Assembly: GCF_900106065.1 (NCBI RefSeq)
Contig: NZ_LT629796.1
Span: 5,742,501 to 5,806,500, forward strand
From: Pseudomonas mandelii
GTDB taxonomy: Bacteria > Pseudomonadota > Gammaproteobacteria > Pseudomonadales > Pseudomonadaceae
Direction of reading: 5' to 3'
Length of the DNA: 64,000 bases
The position numbers and the translations under genes were made by a program. Positions 30,480-40,179 of this stretch are shown here, piece after piece. Within the stretch, counting starts at the first letter, position 1; each line of letters opens with the position of its first letter. Below the pieces are notes generated by a model, which saw only the letters and a list, made by a program, of their open reading frames with translations, ran no database searches and had not been told where the DNA came from.

Positions 30480-30989
30480 TTATCGCGACAGTGACTCCTG
30501 AAGCTGCTTAAACTGCCCCTGAATCACCGCTTTTTCCTGAAGAATCAACTTGTTCTCATCGGACAGAACTTCCGCTCTATTCTGAGAGGCTTTCAGATCC
30601 GTTTTGGTGACCTCTAATGCTTGGGATAGTACGGCCACCTGCTTATCGGCATCTGCTTTCTGGCTTGCGAGTGCGGCAATATTATCCGCCAATTGTTTGC
30701 TTTCATGCTTCCGCTCCCGGTTTTTTGCCGAGGCGTCGTTAAGTTGATGCTCCAAGTTCTGGATATCGGCCACTTGCCTATCCAAGGTGCTTTTGTGCAT
30801 CGCATTGGCCTGTTCGAGCTCATGCGTTTGTCGTTGTAATTGCGCATTAGTGTCTATCAGCTCGGACGCTCTTGACTCGGCTTGGATGAGCCGGTTTTGC
30901 AGGTCTTGAATCTGGTCTTTCAGGCCCCGGTTAACCATCTGGAATTGCTCGCGCTCCTGCTGCCGGTCTTCGGCGGTGCGTTGCTGGTA
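30480..30989 (-). pseudogene. TnpT-like coiled-coil protein, C-terminal fragment
   Basis: This is a 169-codon open frame without a start, cut at 30989 exactly where the internal Tn21-type end begins. It encodes a continuous coiled coil (for example QDLQNRLIQAESRASELIDT and ASQKADADKQVAVLSQALEV), like the C-terminal part of TnpT/KfrA-type proteins. It is not a copy of the tnpT at 35702, so it comes from another Tn4651-like element. It marks a junction between two transposon lineages. Confidence 0.7.
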
Positions 30990-31202
30990 GGGGGCACCTC
31001 AGAAAACGGAAAATAAAGCACGCTAAGGCATAGCTGACCTTGCCAGGCCTGCTTCGCCCTGTAGTGACGCGATCAACGGGCAGGAAACATTCCCCTTTCG
31101 TGCATGGCAGGCGCACACGAGTTCAGACAGCACGGTTTCCATGCGCGCCAAGTCGGCCATCTTCTCGCGCACGTCCTTGAGCTTGTGTTCGGCCAGGCTG
31201 CT
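30990..31202. repeat. Internal direct copy of the Tn21-type left end plus merR tail
   Basis: This 213-bp segment appears identical to 25562-25774: the 38-bp terminal repeat followed by the antisense 3' part of merR. The identity stops at ...GGCCAGGCTGCT, where merR sequence gives way to tnpR. The 5-mers beside this copy (TGGTA) do not match those at 34506 (AACAA). Confidence 0.9.
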
Positions 31203-31503
31203 CGAATTCGTCAAGGAACACCTCAGTTTTACTGGCGAAGACTCTCCGATGGCGAACCTGATGCTCTCGGTGATGGGCGCGTTCGCCGAGTTCGAGCGCG
31301 CCCTGATCCGCGAGCGTCAGCGCGAGGGTATTGCGCTCGCCAAGCAACGCGGGGCTTACCGTGGCAGGAAGAAATCCCTGTCGTCTGAGCGTATTGCCGA
31401 ACTGCGCCAACGTGTCGAGGCTGGCGAGCAAAAGACCAAGCTTGCTCGTGAATTCGGAATCAGTCGCGAAACCCTGTATCAATACTTGAGAACGGATCAG
31501 TAA
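31203..31503 (+). pseudogene. Truncated tnpR resolvase (C-terminal half)
   Basis: The frame encodes Tn21 TnpR from about residue 88 to the end ([20 protein letters not shown], then [20 protein letters not shown] and a C-terminal helix-turn-helix, [15 protein letters not shown]). The N-terminal catalytic half with the active-site Ser is gone, replaced by antisense merR sequence. The fused frame from 31141 could still make a DNA-binding domain but not a resolvase. The stop is 2 bp before tnpA. Confidence 0.9.
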
Positions 31504-31505
31504 AT

Positions 31506-34472
31506 ATGCCACGTCGTTCCATCCTGTCCGCCGCCGAGCGGGAAAGCCTGCTGGCGTTGCCGGACTCCAAGGACGACCTGATCCGACATTACACATTCAA
31601 CGATACCGACCTCTCGATCATCCGACAGCGGCGCGGGCCAGCCAATCGGCTGGGCTTCGCGGTGCAGCTCTGTTACCTGCGCTTTCCCGGCGTCATCCTG
31701 GGCGTCGATGAACTACCGTTCCCGCCCTTGTTGAAGCTGGTCGCCGACCAGCTCAAGGTCGGCGTCGAAAGCTGGAACGAGTACGGCCAGCGGGAGCAGA
31801 CCCGGCGCGAGCACCTGAGCGAGCTGCAAACCGTGTTCGGTTTCCGGCCCTTCACCATGAGCCATTACCGGCAGGCCGTCCAGATGCTGACCGAGCTGGC
31901 GATGCAAACCGACAAAGGCATCGTGCTGGCCAGCGCCTTGATCGGGCACCTGCGGCGGCAGTCGGTCATTCTGCCCGCCCTCAACGCCGTCGAGCGGGCG
32001 AGTGCCGAGGCGATCACCCGTGCTAACCGGCGCATCTACGACGCCTTGGCCGAACCACTGGCGGACGCGCATCGCCGCCGCCTCGACGATCTGCTCAAGC
32101 GCCGGGACAACGGCAAGACGACCTGGTTGGCTTGGTTGCGCCAGTCTCCGGCCAAGCCAAATTCGCGGCATATGCTGGAACACATCGAACGCCTCAAGGC
32201 ATGGCAGGCACTCGATCTGCCTACCGGCATCGAGCGGCTGGTTCACCAGAACCGCCTGCTCAAGATTGCCCGCGAGGGCGGCCAGATGACACCCGCCGAC
32301 CTGGCCAAATTCGAGCCGCAACGGCGCTACGCCACTCTCGTGGCGCTGGCCACCGAGGGCATGGCCACCGTCACCGACGAAATCATCGACCTGCACGACC
32401 GCATCCTGGGTAAGCTGTTTAACGCTGCCAAGAATAAGCATCAGCAGCAGTTCCAGGCGTCAGGCAAGGCCATCAACGCCAAGGTACGTCTGTACGGGCG
32501 CATCGGTCAGGCGCTGATCGACGCCAAGCAATCAGGCCGCGATGCGTTTGCCGCCATCGAGGCCGTCATGTCCTGGGATTCCTTTGCCGAGAGCGTCACC
32601 GAGGCGCAGAAGCTCGCGCAACCCGATGACTTCGATTTCCTGCATCGCATCGGCGAGAGCTACGCCACCCTGCGCCGCTATGCACCGGAATTCTTTGCCG
32701 TGCTCAAGCTGCGGGCCGCGCCCGCCGCCAAAAACGTGCTTGATGCCATTGAGGTGCTGCGCGGCATGAACACCGACAACGCCCGCAAGCTGCCAGCCGA
32801 TGCACCGACCGGCTTCATCAAGCCGCGCTGGCAGAAACTGGTGATGACCGACGCCGGCATCGACCGGCGCTACTACGAACTGTGCGCGCTGTCCGAGTTG
32901 AAGAACTCCCTGCGCTCGGGCGACATCTGGGTGCAGGGTTCACGCCAGTTCAAGGACTTCGAGGACTACCTGGTACCGCCCGAGAAGTTCACCAGCCTCA
33001 AGCAGTCCAGCGAATTGCCGCTGGCCGTGGCCACCGACTGCGAACAATATCTGCATGAGCGGCTGACGCTGCTGGAAGCACAACTTGCCACCGTCAACCG
33101 CATGGCGGCAGCCAACGACCTGCCGGATGCCATCATCACCGAGTCGGGCTTGAAGATCACGCCGCTGGATGCGGCGGTGCCCGACACCGCGCAGGCGCTG
33201 ATAGACCAGACAGCCATGGTCCTGCCGCACGTCAAGATCACCGAACTGCTGCTCGAAGTCGATGAGTGGACGGGCTTCACCCGGCACTTCACGCACTTGA
33301 AATCGGGCGATCTGGCCAAGGACAAGAACCTGTTGTTGACCACGATCCTGGCCGACGCGATCAACCTGGGCCTGACCAAGATGGCCGAGTCCTGCCCCGG
33401 CACGACCTACGCGAAGCTCGCTTGGCTGCAAGCCTGGCATACCCGCGACGAAACGTACTCGACAGCGTTGGCTGAACTGGTCAACGCTCAGTTTCGGCAT
33501 CCCTTTGCCGGGCACTGGGGCGATGGCACCACATCATCATCGGACGGACAGAATTTCCGAACCGCTAGCAAGGCAAAGAGCACGGGGCACATCAACCCAA
33601 AATATGGCAGCAGCCCAGGACGGACTTTCTACACCCACATCTCCGACCAATACGCGCCATTCCACACCAAGGTGGTCAATGTCGGCCTGCGCGACTCAAC
33701 CTACGTGCTCGACGGCCTGCTGTACCACGAATCCGACCTGCGGATCGAGGAGCACTACACCGACACGGCGGGCTTCACCGATCACGTCTTCGCCCTGATG
33801 CACCTCTTGGGCTTCCGCTTCGCGCCGCGCATCCGCGACCTGGGCGACACCAAGCTCTACATCCCGAAGGGCGATGCCGCCTACGACGCGCTCAAGCCGA
33901 TGATCGGCGGCACGCTCAACATCAAGCACGTCCGCGCCCATTGGGACGAAATCCTGCGGCTGGCCACCTCGATCAAGCAGGGCACGGTGACGGCCTCGCT
34001 GATGCTCAGGAAACTCGGCAGCTACCCGCGCCAGAACGGCTTGGCCGTCGCGCTGCGCGAGTTGGGCCGCATCGAGCGCACGCTGTTCATCCTCGACTGG
34101 CTGCAAAGCGTCGAGCTACGCCGCCGCGTGCATGCCGGGCTGAACAAGGGCGAGGCGCGCAATGCGCTGGCCCGTGCCGTGTTCTTCAACCGCCTTGGTG
34201 AAATCCGTGACCGCAGTTTCGAGCAGCAGCGCTACCGGGCCAGCGGCCTCAACCTGGTGACGGCGGCCATCGTGCTGTGGAACACGGTCTACCTGGAGCG
34301 TGCGGCGCATGCGTTGCGCGGCAATGGTCATGCCGTCGATGACTCGCTATTGCAGTACCTGTCGCCACTCGGCTGGGAGCACATCAACCTGACCGGTGAT
34401 TACCTATGGCGCAGCAGCGCCAAGATCGGCGCGGGGAAGTTCAGGCCGCTACGGCCTCTGCAACCGGCTTAG
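31506..34472 (+). CDS. tnpA: TnpA transposase, Tn21/Tn501 subgroup
   Basis: This 988-residue Tn3-family DDE transposase begins [20 protein letters not shown] and ends near [11 protein letters not shown], full length for Tn21. Catalytic-domain landmarks such as [40 protein letters not shown] and [20 protein letters not shown] are intact. The stop codon (34470-34472) lies inside the right terminal repeat. It should mobilise either the whole nested element or the 3.5-kb piece starting at the internal end. Confidence 0.96.
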   Translation: MPRRSILSAAERESLLALPDSKDDLIRHYTFNDTDLSIIRQRRGPANRLGFAVQLCYLRFPGVILGVDELPFPPLLKLVADQLKVGVESWNEYGQREQTRREHLSELQTVFGFRPFTMSHYRQAVQMLTELAMQTDKGIVLASALIGHLRRQSVILPALNAVERASAEAITRANRRIYDALAEPLADAHRRRLDDLLKRRDNGKTTWLAWLRQSPAKPNSRHMLEHIERLKAWQALDLPTGIERLVHQNRLLKIAREGGQMTPADLAKFEPQRRYATLVALATEGMATVTDEIIDLHDRILGKLFNAAKNKHQQQFQASGKAINAKVRLYGRIGQALIDAKQSGRDAFAAIEAVMSWDSFAESVTEAQKLAQPDDFDFLHRIGESYATLRRYAPEFFAVLKLRAAPAAKNVLDAIEVLRGMNTDNARKLPADAPTGFIKPRWQKLVMTDAGIDRRYYELCALSELKNSLRSGDIWVQGSRQFKDFEDYLVPPEKFTSLKQSSELPLAVATDCEQYLHERLTLLEAQLATVNRMAAANDLPDAIITESGLKITPLDAAVPDTAQALIDQTAMVLPHVKITELLLEVDEWTGFTRHFTHLKSGDLAKDKNLLLTTILADAINLGLTKMAESCPGTTYAKLAWLQAWHTRDETYSTALAELVNAQFRHPFAGHWGDGTTSSSDGQNFRTASKAKSTGHINPKYGSSPGRTFYTHISDQYAPFHTKVVNVGLRDSTYVLDGLLYHESDLRIEEHYTDTAGFTDHVFALMHLLGFRFAPRIRDLGDTKLYIPKGDAAYDALKPMIGGTLNIKHVRAHWDEILRLATSIKQGTVTASLMLRKLGSYPRQNGLAVALRELGRIERTLFILDWLQSVELRRRVHAGLNKGEARNALARAVFFNRLGEIRDRSFEQQRYRASGLNLVTAAIVLWNTVYLERAAHALRGNGHAVDDSLLQYLSPLGWEHINLTGDYLWRSSAKIGAGKFRPLRPLQPA

Positions 34473-34505
34473 CGTGCTTTATTTTCCGTTTTCTGAGACG
34501 ACCCC
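34468..34505 (-). repeat. Right terminal repeat of the Tn21-type element
   Basis: Read inward on the minus strand it begins GGGGTCGTCTCAGAAAACGG and differs from the left end (GGGGGCACCTC...) only in bases 5-8. It is followed by AACAA at 34506-34510, the target duplication. Confidence 0.93.
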
Positions 34506-35265
34506 AACAAGGCCCTGTTGGGACTTTCTCAGATCGTCTTGAGCATCAGCGCTGCGCAGGCTGCAATGGCCGCCGAGGAAAAAGGCGAGGGATTCATCGA
34601 AGGCAGCAGCCTGAGCATCCTCAATCGAAATTTCTACTTCAACCGTGATTTTCGCAAAGGCCAGTCCAGCAGTACAGGAAATGGCTACTCGGAAGAATGG
34701 GCCCACGGAGTCATAGGCCGATTCGAGTCGGGCTCGGCCAGGCCGAGGACAATTACTCCAAGCTCGGCGGCGCCGTAAAGACCCGTTTCCTGGACACTGA
34801 AATCAAAGTAGGCGATGTCTTCCCTGTCACGCCTGTCGTGCAGTACGGCGATTCGCGACTGCTTCCGGAAAGCTTCCGCGGCGTCACCGCATACAACACC
34901 AGTGTCGAGGGCTTGGTGCTACAGGGCGGACGCCTGCACGCGATGAGCCAACCCAGCTCCAGCAGCATGCGGGATGATTTTGCAACCTTCTACGCAGGCG
35001 AAGTCGGCTCTCCGTGGATAGTCGGCGGTGATTACACACCCAACGACAACCTTGGCTTCAGCCTTTACACCAGTTGTCTCAAGGATGCCTGAAACCAATA
35101 CTATACCGGCACTACCTGGAGCTACCCGCTTGCAGATGATGTCGCCTTGGTCGGTGGTTTGAATTACTACAAGGCCGTCGATGAGGGGAAGCAGCTCCTC
35201 GGCAGTTTTGAGAACGATATCTGGAGCGGCAAGGTCGGCCTCCGTGTCGGGGCGCACACCGGCGA
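34506..35265 (+). pseudogene. OprD-type porin remnant (main part)
   Basis: Starting after the Tn21-type insertion, the frame reads a porin signal peptide and the mature start ([36 protein letters not shown]). Near 34735 a deletion and frame change leads to [20 protein letters not shown] and LPESFRGVTAYNTSVEGLVL. At 35090 a TGG appears changed to TGA. The frame then reads NQYYTGTTWSYPLADDVALV and stops matching at about 35265. The gene was already decayed or truncated, independent of the insertion. OprD family members import basic amino acids or small acids. Confidence 0.82.
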
Positions 35266-35296
35266 GGGACGGAGACGGCCGACGTGAACCAGATCG

Positions 35297-35566
35297 CTAT
35301 TGTGCCTTGCTATCGCCCTTCGGGGACTCCATTCCAATGTGTTGGTTCATGTTCTCCATCATTGTATTGCAGTTTTTCATCATCTTGGACATTTCCTGCA
35401 TGTCCATCATCGGCATATGGTTGCCGTCCATCATGTGCATGTCCTCACCCTTATTTGTCTCGGCACTGCTTTGGGCGGGGGCTTTGGCCTGTTCGGCAAA
35501 TCCCGTGGCAACAGTTCCAAGGGCTATGAAGGTAGCAAGGACGGTGTAGGTAATGGCGTTACGCAT
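35297..35566 (-). CDS. Small exported Met/His-rich metal-binding protein
   Basis: This 89-residue protein has a signal peptide (MRNAITYTVLATFIALGTVA-TGFA) and a mature part dominated by Met and His (MHMMDGNHMPMMDMQEMSKM, then a Cys and further Met). Such sequences bind Cu(I)/Ag(I) or act as periplasmic metal sponges. AGGAGA lies upstream of the ATG at 35566. It sits between the porin remnant and tnpT, transcribed toward the porin remnant. No named family is recognised with certainty. Confidence 0.7.
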   Translation of the reverse strand: MRNAITYTVLATFIALGTVATGFAEQAKAPAQSSAETNKGEDMHMMDGNHMPMMDMQEMSKMMKNCNTMMENMNQHIGMESPKGDSKAQ

Positions 35567-35674
35567 GGCGACTCTCCTCATCTACGACCTTGGTTTCCAG
35601 CCAGGCTGTGTATTGAAGAGTTGATTGCTCCACTGTCCTCCTGTTTGGCTCCTTTGGTTTGGAGGATGGTTTCA

Positions 35675-35698
35675 GGCGCCTGAGGTAGGCGCCTTTTT
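35675..35698 (+). terminator. Rho-independent terminator hairpin
   Basis: GGCGCCT (35675-35681) and AGGCGCC (35687-35693) are followed by TTTTT on the plus strand. It ends 4 bp before the tnpT stop codon on the other strand and may block plus-strand read-through into tnpT. Confidence 0.7.
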
Positions 35699-35701
35699 CG
35701 G

Positions 35702-36751
35702 TCAACAAGTCTTCGGCTTCATCGCTCTGGACTCTGCGAGCTGGCTTGACAGCACCGCGTTGTCTTGCACGAGAAGCTGCTTTTCTGTGGCCAACTGGCT
35801 CAATTGGCTTTCAGTTTGGCTTAAGCGTTCCGCCAGCAGGCTTCGCTCCCGTTCATTGACGGCCAGGTAAGTCCGCGTCTCAGCCAAACGCTGCTCACCT
35901 TGGCCATGGCGCTGCTCCAGTGCCTGATGCGACTGTTGCAAGTCGGTGAATTGAAGTAAGACGTGTTCATGCGCAATCTGACTCTGCGCGAGCGTCGCTT
36001 GCGTCGTGAGCAGGGTGCTCTCTAGACGATCATGGTCCTGCACCAGGCGTTGTTCCTGCGCCTGCAGTTCGCCCAGGCGGGTTTGCTGCGCGAGCAGACG
36101 CTGCCGGAGCGCTGCCAATTCGTGTTCCAGGCGCTGCTGGCGTTGCTCAGTGGCCTGGCGCTCGTCGCTGCGTTGTTGCGCGACCGATGCCTGGTAGTGC
36201 TCAAACTGCTCCCGCGCTTGTTGCAGTTGCCGGGTCAGTGCGGCCGCCTCGGCGGCGCGGTCAGCCAGACGTTGTTCGAGCCCGGTCTTTTCACTGCCCA
36301 GGCTGGCCAGGGCGATCTCCTGACGCTGCAGGGTGTCAGCCAGCCCCTGGCTGCGCGTAGTGGCTACGGCAAGTGCCTGGGCCTGCTGCTCCTGAACGCT
36401 GAGTTGCGCGTCGCGCTCGACGAATGCCTGCTGCAACTGTTCCTGCAACGCGTCGGCCTCTGCCTGGTGAGCCGCTACGGCCTGCTGGAGTTGGACGGCC
36501 GCCTCCGCCTGAACTTTTTCGTACAGTCCTTTCAGCGCCAGGACCAGCTCCGCGGGCAATCCCAGTTCGGCCTGGGCCAGCGTGCCGGGATGCGCGGCTT
36601 TCCAACGCTTTAACAACGGAGCAATCGTGCTTTTGCTGCCCGTCCCACCCAGGGCGACGCGGATGCTGTCAATGGTGGGGTTGTGGCCCGCAGCCACCAG
36701 TTGGGTGGCCGCCTGGGCAACATGCAGGTAGAGGACGCCGGAACGGGCCAT
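35702..36751 (-). CDS. tnpT: TnpT, cointegrate-resolution partner (coiled coil)
   Basis: This 349-residue protein has an N-terminal KfrA/TnpT-like DNA-binding domain (HVAQAATQLVAAGHNPTIDS, then IRVALGGTGSKSTIAPLLKR) followed by about 270 residues of nearly unbroken Gln/Ala/Leu/Arg coiled coil. In Tn4651-type elements TnpT works with the TnpS recombinase at the resolution site. The ATG at 36751 has GAGG 5 nt upstream. It is divergent from tnpS with the resolution region between. Confidence 0.88.
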   Translation of the reverse strand: MARSGVLYLHVAQAATQLVAAGHNPTIDSIRVALGGTGSKSTIAPLLKRWKAAHPGTLAQAELGLPAELVLALKGLYEKVQAEAAVQLQQAVAAHQAEADALQEQLQQAFVERDAQLSVQEQQAQALAVATTRSQGLADTLQRQEIALASLGSEKTGLEQRLADRAAEAAALTRQLQQAREQFEHYQASVAQQRSDERQATEQRQQRLEHELAALRQRLLAQQTRLGELQAQEQRLVQDHDRLESTLLTTQATLAQSQIAHEHVLLQFTDLQQSHQALEQRHGQGEQRLAETRTYLAVNERERSLLAERLSQTESQLSQLATEKQLLVQDNAVLSSQLAESRAMKPKTC

Positions 36752-36937
36752 GAACACCTCGGATTTTTTCGTACCGTATTATGGAAAACGTAATACCTCG
36801 ATTTAAGTACAGAATAGTTCAGCCGACTGAGACCGTCAGTTGACCCACGATAAGCGCGGTTATCGTGAGTTAAGTCATCGCGATCGAGGGTTGTGTCTAT
36901 AATCTGCGGTACACATGGCCTAAACAGGCGCTTCGTG
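36752..36937. other. Resolution (rst/res) region between tnpT and tnpS
   Basis: This 186-bp divergent spacer contains a near-perfect 22-bp palindrome at 36846-36867 (CACGATAA-N6-TTATCGTG), the likely TnpS crossover core. Additional direct or inverted pieces lie around it (GTCAGTTGAC, GAGTTAAGTC). Promoters for both genes must also lie here. Confidence 0.7.
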
Positions 36938-37948
36938 ATGACAGCCGGCAATAATGACGAAAACCTCCCCACCAGGCGGCACGAAGAGCCGACAGTACTT
37001 GCGCGTACCCCCGGTACGCTCACCACCCCCGAACAATTGGCTGAGCAACATCAGCGTTTTCTCGCCGCCGCGACAACCGACAACACCCGGCGCACCTACC
37101 GCTCGGCCATTCGCCACTTTCTCGCCTGGGGCGGCGTGCTGCCGTGCGATGAAGCCGCGCTGATTCGTTATCTATTGTCTTTTGCGGAAGTATTGAACCC
37201 GCGCACCCTGGCCCTGCGCCTCACGGCGCTGTCGCAATGGCACCGTTATCAGGGTTTTCCTGACCCTACCGCCAGCGCCACCGTGGGCAAAACCTTGCGC
37301 GGTATTGAGCGGGTGAACGGGCGGCCTCGACAAAAAGCCAAGGCCCTGGTCCTAGAGGATCTCGAACGCATCGTGGTGCACCTGAACACGCTCGACGGAC
37401 TGGCGACACTGCGGGACAGTGCACTGCTCCAGGTCGGGTATTTTGGTGCGTTCCGGCGCAGCGAATTGGTCACGCTGGAGATGCAATACCTCGAGTGGGA
37501 GCAGGAAGGTCTACGGATCACGCTGCCCCGTTCCAAGACCGATCAGGAGGGCGAGGGACTCGACAAGGCGATCCCATACGGCGACAGCATCTGCTGCCCC
37601 GCGACAGCGCTACGCCGGTGGTTGGACGCGGCTCAGATCGTTCAGGGGCCACTGTTCCGGCGCATCAGCCGCTGGGGCGTACTCGGCGAGGTGGCACTGC
37701 ACGAGGGCAGCGTGAATACCATCCTGACGGCACGTGCCGAAGCCGCAGGGCTGTTGTATGTGCCCGAACTGAGCAGCCACAGTCTGCGTCGGGGACTGGC
37801 TACCAGTGCGCATCGGGCTGGGGCGGATTTCCTTGAGATCAAACGACAGGGTGGCTGGCGGCACGATGGCACCGTACACGGCTATATCGAGGAAGCTGGA
37901 GCTTTCGAGGAGAATGCGGCTGGCTCGTTATTACGACGCAAACCGTAG
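36938..37948 (+). CDS. tnpS: TnpS, tyrosine recombinase for cointegrate resolution
   Basis: This 336-residue tyrosine recombinase has an N-terminal core-binding domain (TTDNTRRTYRSAIRHFLAWG) and a catalytic domain with Arg in GYFGAFRRSELVTLEMQYL, the SHSLRRGLATS box (H-x2-R), a GGWRHDGTVHGYIEEAG segment with the third-box residue, and a candidate nucleophilic Tyr. The ATG at 36938 gives the normal length; upstream in-frame starts have no ribosome site. It resolves cointegrates left by TnpA at the adjacent palindrome. Confidence 0.9.
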   Translation: MTAGNNDENLPTRRHEEPTVLARTPGTLTTPEQLAEQHQRFLAAATTDNTRRTYRSAIRHFLAWGGVLPCDEAALIRYLLSFAEVLNPRTLALRLTALSQWHRYQGFPDPTASATVGKTLRGIERVNGRPRQKAKALVLEDLERIVVHLNTLDGLATLRDSALLQVGYFGAFRRSELVTLEMQYLEWEQEGLRITLPRSKTDQEGEGLDKAIPYGDSICCPATALRRWLDAAQIVQGPLFRRISRWGVLGEVALHEGSVNTILTARAEAAGLLYVPELSSHSLRRGLATSAHRAGADFLEIKRQGGWRHDGTVHGYIEEAGAFEENAAGSLLRRKP

Positions 37949-38047
37949 CCAAGGTTTGTAAGCAGGGCTGGTTAGAATCCCAAGTGGCCACCCTCTATTC
38001 TCGACCGTCCTTCCGCAGCACATGAGCAGTTCCCTTAAAAACAGTTA
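37949..38047. other. Spacer between tnpS and the right end
   Basis: These 99 bp hold no gene and no clear hairpin. Confidence 0.6.
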
Positions 38048-38094
38048 CTTACAGAACGAATGTCCTAATTTTTGGCTTATCTCGGCACGCCCCC
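38048..38094 (-). repeat. Right terminal inverted repeat of the large transposon
   Basis: Read inward on the minus strand it begins GGGGGCGTGCCGAGATAAGC and continues like the left end. It is followed on the plus strand by TAATA (38095-38099), the target duplication. Confidence 0.92.
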
Positions 38095-38106
38095 TAATAG
38101 CTGCTC

Positions 38107-39696
38107 TTAAAACACAACGCCCTGGCTACGCAGGTAGTCATCATAAGTACCGCTGAAGTCGATCACGCCGCTTGGGCTTAGCTCGATGATGCGGGTGGCC
38201 AGCGACGATACGAACTCACGGTCGTGGCTGACGAAGATCAGCGTGCCCGGGTAGTTTTCCAGCGCCAGGTTCAGCGCTTCGATCGATTCCATGTCCAAGT
38301 GGTTGGTCGGTTCGTCCATGATCAGCACGTTCGGCTTTTGCAGGATCAGCTTGCCGAACAGCATGCGACCTTGCTCACCACCGGAGATAACCTTGACCGA
38401 CTTGAGGATCTCGTCGTTGGAGAACAACATGCGGCCGAGGGTGCCGCGAACGATTTGCTCGCCGCCCTGGGTCCACTGGCCCATCCAGTCGAACAGGTTG
38501 CAGTCGTCTTCGAAGTCGTGCGCGTGGTCCTGGGCGTAGTAGCCCAGTTCTGCGGCGTCGGTCCACTTCACGGTGCCGGCATCCGGGGTCAGTTCGTTGA
38601 CCAGGGTGCGCAGCAGGGTGGTTTTACCGATACCGTTCGGGCCGATGATCGCGACGCGTTCGCCCGCTTCAACCTGGAAGCTGAAGTCCTTGAACAGCGG
38701 CTTGCCGTCGAAGCCTTTGGCCATGCGCTCGACAATGACAGCCTGACGGTGCAGTTTCTTGGTTTGTTCGAAACGGATGAACGGGCTCACACGGCTCGAA
38801 GGCTTGACTTCGGCCAACTGGATCTTGTCGATCGCCTTGGCGCGGGAAGTGGCCTGCTTGGCTTTCGAGGCGTTGGCCGAGAAGCGGCTGACGAACGATT
38901 GCAGCTCGGAAATCTGTGCCTTCTTCTTGGCGTTGTCCGACAGCAGTTGCTCGCGGGACTGGGTCGCCACGGTCATGTACTCGTCGTAGTTGCCCGGGAA
39001 CAGGCGCAGCTCGCCGTAATCCAGGTCAGCCATGTGGGTGCACACGCTGTTCAGGAAGTGACGGTCGTGAGAGATGATGATCATCAGGCTGGAGCGCTGG
39101 GTCAGAATGTTTTCCAGCCAGCGGATGGTATTGATGTCCAGGTGGTTGGTCGGTTCGTCGAGCAACAGTACTTCAGGATCGGAGAACAGCGCCTGAGCCA
39201 GCAATACGCGCAGTTTCCAGCCCGGGGACACTTCGCTCATCGGGCCGAAGTGCTGCTCGATGCCGATACCCAGGCCCAACAGCAATTCACCGGCACGGGA
39301 TTCGGCGGTGTAGCCGTCCATTTCGGCGAACTCGGTTTCCAGCTCGGCCACGGCCATGCCGTCTTCTTCGGTCATTTCCGGCAGCGAGTAGATGCGGTCG
39401 CGCTCGGCTTTAACCTTCCACAGCTCTTCGTGACCCATGATCACGGTGTCGATAACGGTGAATTCTTCGTAGGCGAACTGGTCCTGGCGCAATTTACCCA
39501 GACGCACGTTCGGCTCAAGCATGACCTGGCCGCCGGACGGCTCGAGGTCGCCGCCGAGGATTTTCATGAAGGTCGACTTGCCGCAACCGTTGGCGCCGAT
39601 CAGGCCGTAGCGGTTGCCCGCGCCGAACTTGACCGAAACGTTTTCGAATAGCGGCTTGGCGCCGAACTGCATCGTGATGTTAGCTGTAGAGATCAA
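38107..39696 (-). CDS. ABC-F ATPase, YbiT type
   Basis: This is a 529-residue cytoplasmic ABC-F protein with two nucleotide-binding domains and no membrane part. Walker A motifs are GANGCGKST (about 36-44) and GPNGIGKTT (about 353-361). The second signature is [15 protein letters not shown], while the first is the degenerate [14 protein letters not shown]. The ABC-F linker lies between the domains. ABC-F proteins act on ribosomes; the size and C-terminus ([10 protein letters not shown]) match YbiT. Its stop is now 8 bp from the transposon target site. Confidence 0.92.
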   Translation of the reverse strand: MISTANITMQFGAKPLFENVSVKFGAGNRYGLIGANGCGKSTFMKILGGDLEPSGGQVMLEPNVRLGKLRQDQFAYEEFTVIDTVIMGHEELWKVKAERDRIYSLPEMTEEDGMAVAELETEFAEMDGYTAESRAGELLLGLGIGIEQHFGPMSEVSPGWKLRVLLAQALFSDPEVLLLDEPTNHLDINTIRWLENILTQRSSLMIIISHDRHFLNSVCTHMADLDYGELRLFPGNYDEYMTVATQSREQLLSDNAKKKAQISELQSFVSRFSANASKAKQATSRAKAIDKIQLAEVKPSSRVSPFIRFEQTKKLHRQAVIVERMAKGFDGKPLFKDFSFQVEAGERVAIIGPNGIGKTTLLRTLVNELTPDAGTVKWTDAAELGYYAQDHAHDFEDDCNLFDWMGQWTQGGEQIVRGTLGRMLFSNDEILKSVKVISGGEQGRMLFGKLILQKPNVLIMDEPTNHLDMESIEALNLALENYPGTLIFVSHDREFVSSLATRIIELSPSGVIDFSGTYDDYLRSQGVVF

Positions 39697-40179
39697 AGGT
39701 TTTTCCTGCGAAGCATTCAGAGTAGCTAGGGTTGCGGCAGTACCGATTCAGTACCCGTTTCCGTTTTTCAAACCACGGGAAATGCATCCCGGTCAGAAGC
39801 GGAAGGTCCATCTGGCAATAAGTGGACAGCAGCAGTTGGAGCGCTTGGCCCGAGTCGAAGTGCGCTGAGACGGGGTTCATTCCCGTCATCAACCAAGGGG
39901 GGCGCGTAATGTTTGGCGGCGATTGTACTGGTCTGGCTCTTTAAACGATAGGGCGTTGAGGCCGCACGGGCGCTTTGGTGGCACCAGCGGACAGATTTTC
40001 ACATTTGAAGGTTAACTATTGGTTACAAAATGAGCCTAAAATGCCACTTTTCAACAGGCGCCGACCGTCGGCAGAGGCTCAAGGACGCGCCACCGGGACC
40101 GCTGTTTCGTATTCAGACGCTGCACAAGACCCTTGGGCCGCTAGGTTGGCCGGGGACGCAGTTTGTTCACTTCTGACAT
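39697..40179. other. Intergenic region upstream of the LpxO-type gene
   Basis: This 483-bp region has no convincing gene. It holds the upstream region of the ABC-F gene and, near 40010-40035, an imperfect repeat (GGTTAACTATTGGTTAC) that could be a regulator site for the downstream gene. Short open frames here have no Shine-Dalgarno sequence or recognisable product. Confidence 0.5.

Noticed and set aside
31023..31503. A working resolvase made from the merR-tnpR fusion
   Set aside because: The catalytic Ser domain of TnpR is absent, and the merR part is in antisense orientation.
30985..34510. Independent transposition of the 30990-34505 unit into its present site
   Set aside because: The 5-mers beside the two ends (TGGTA and AACAA) differ, while AACAA matches the outer left end at 25557, so the outer unit is the one that inserted.
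38224..39651. 475-codon open frame on the plus strand opposite the ABC-F gene
   Set aside because: It is the antisense shadow of a clearly conserved ABC-F ATPase; composition is Val/Gly/His/Gln-rich with no domain, as expected from GC-rich antisense frames.
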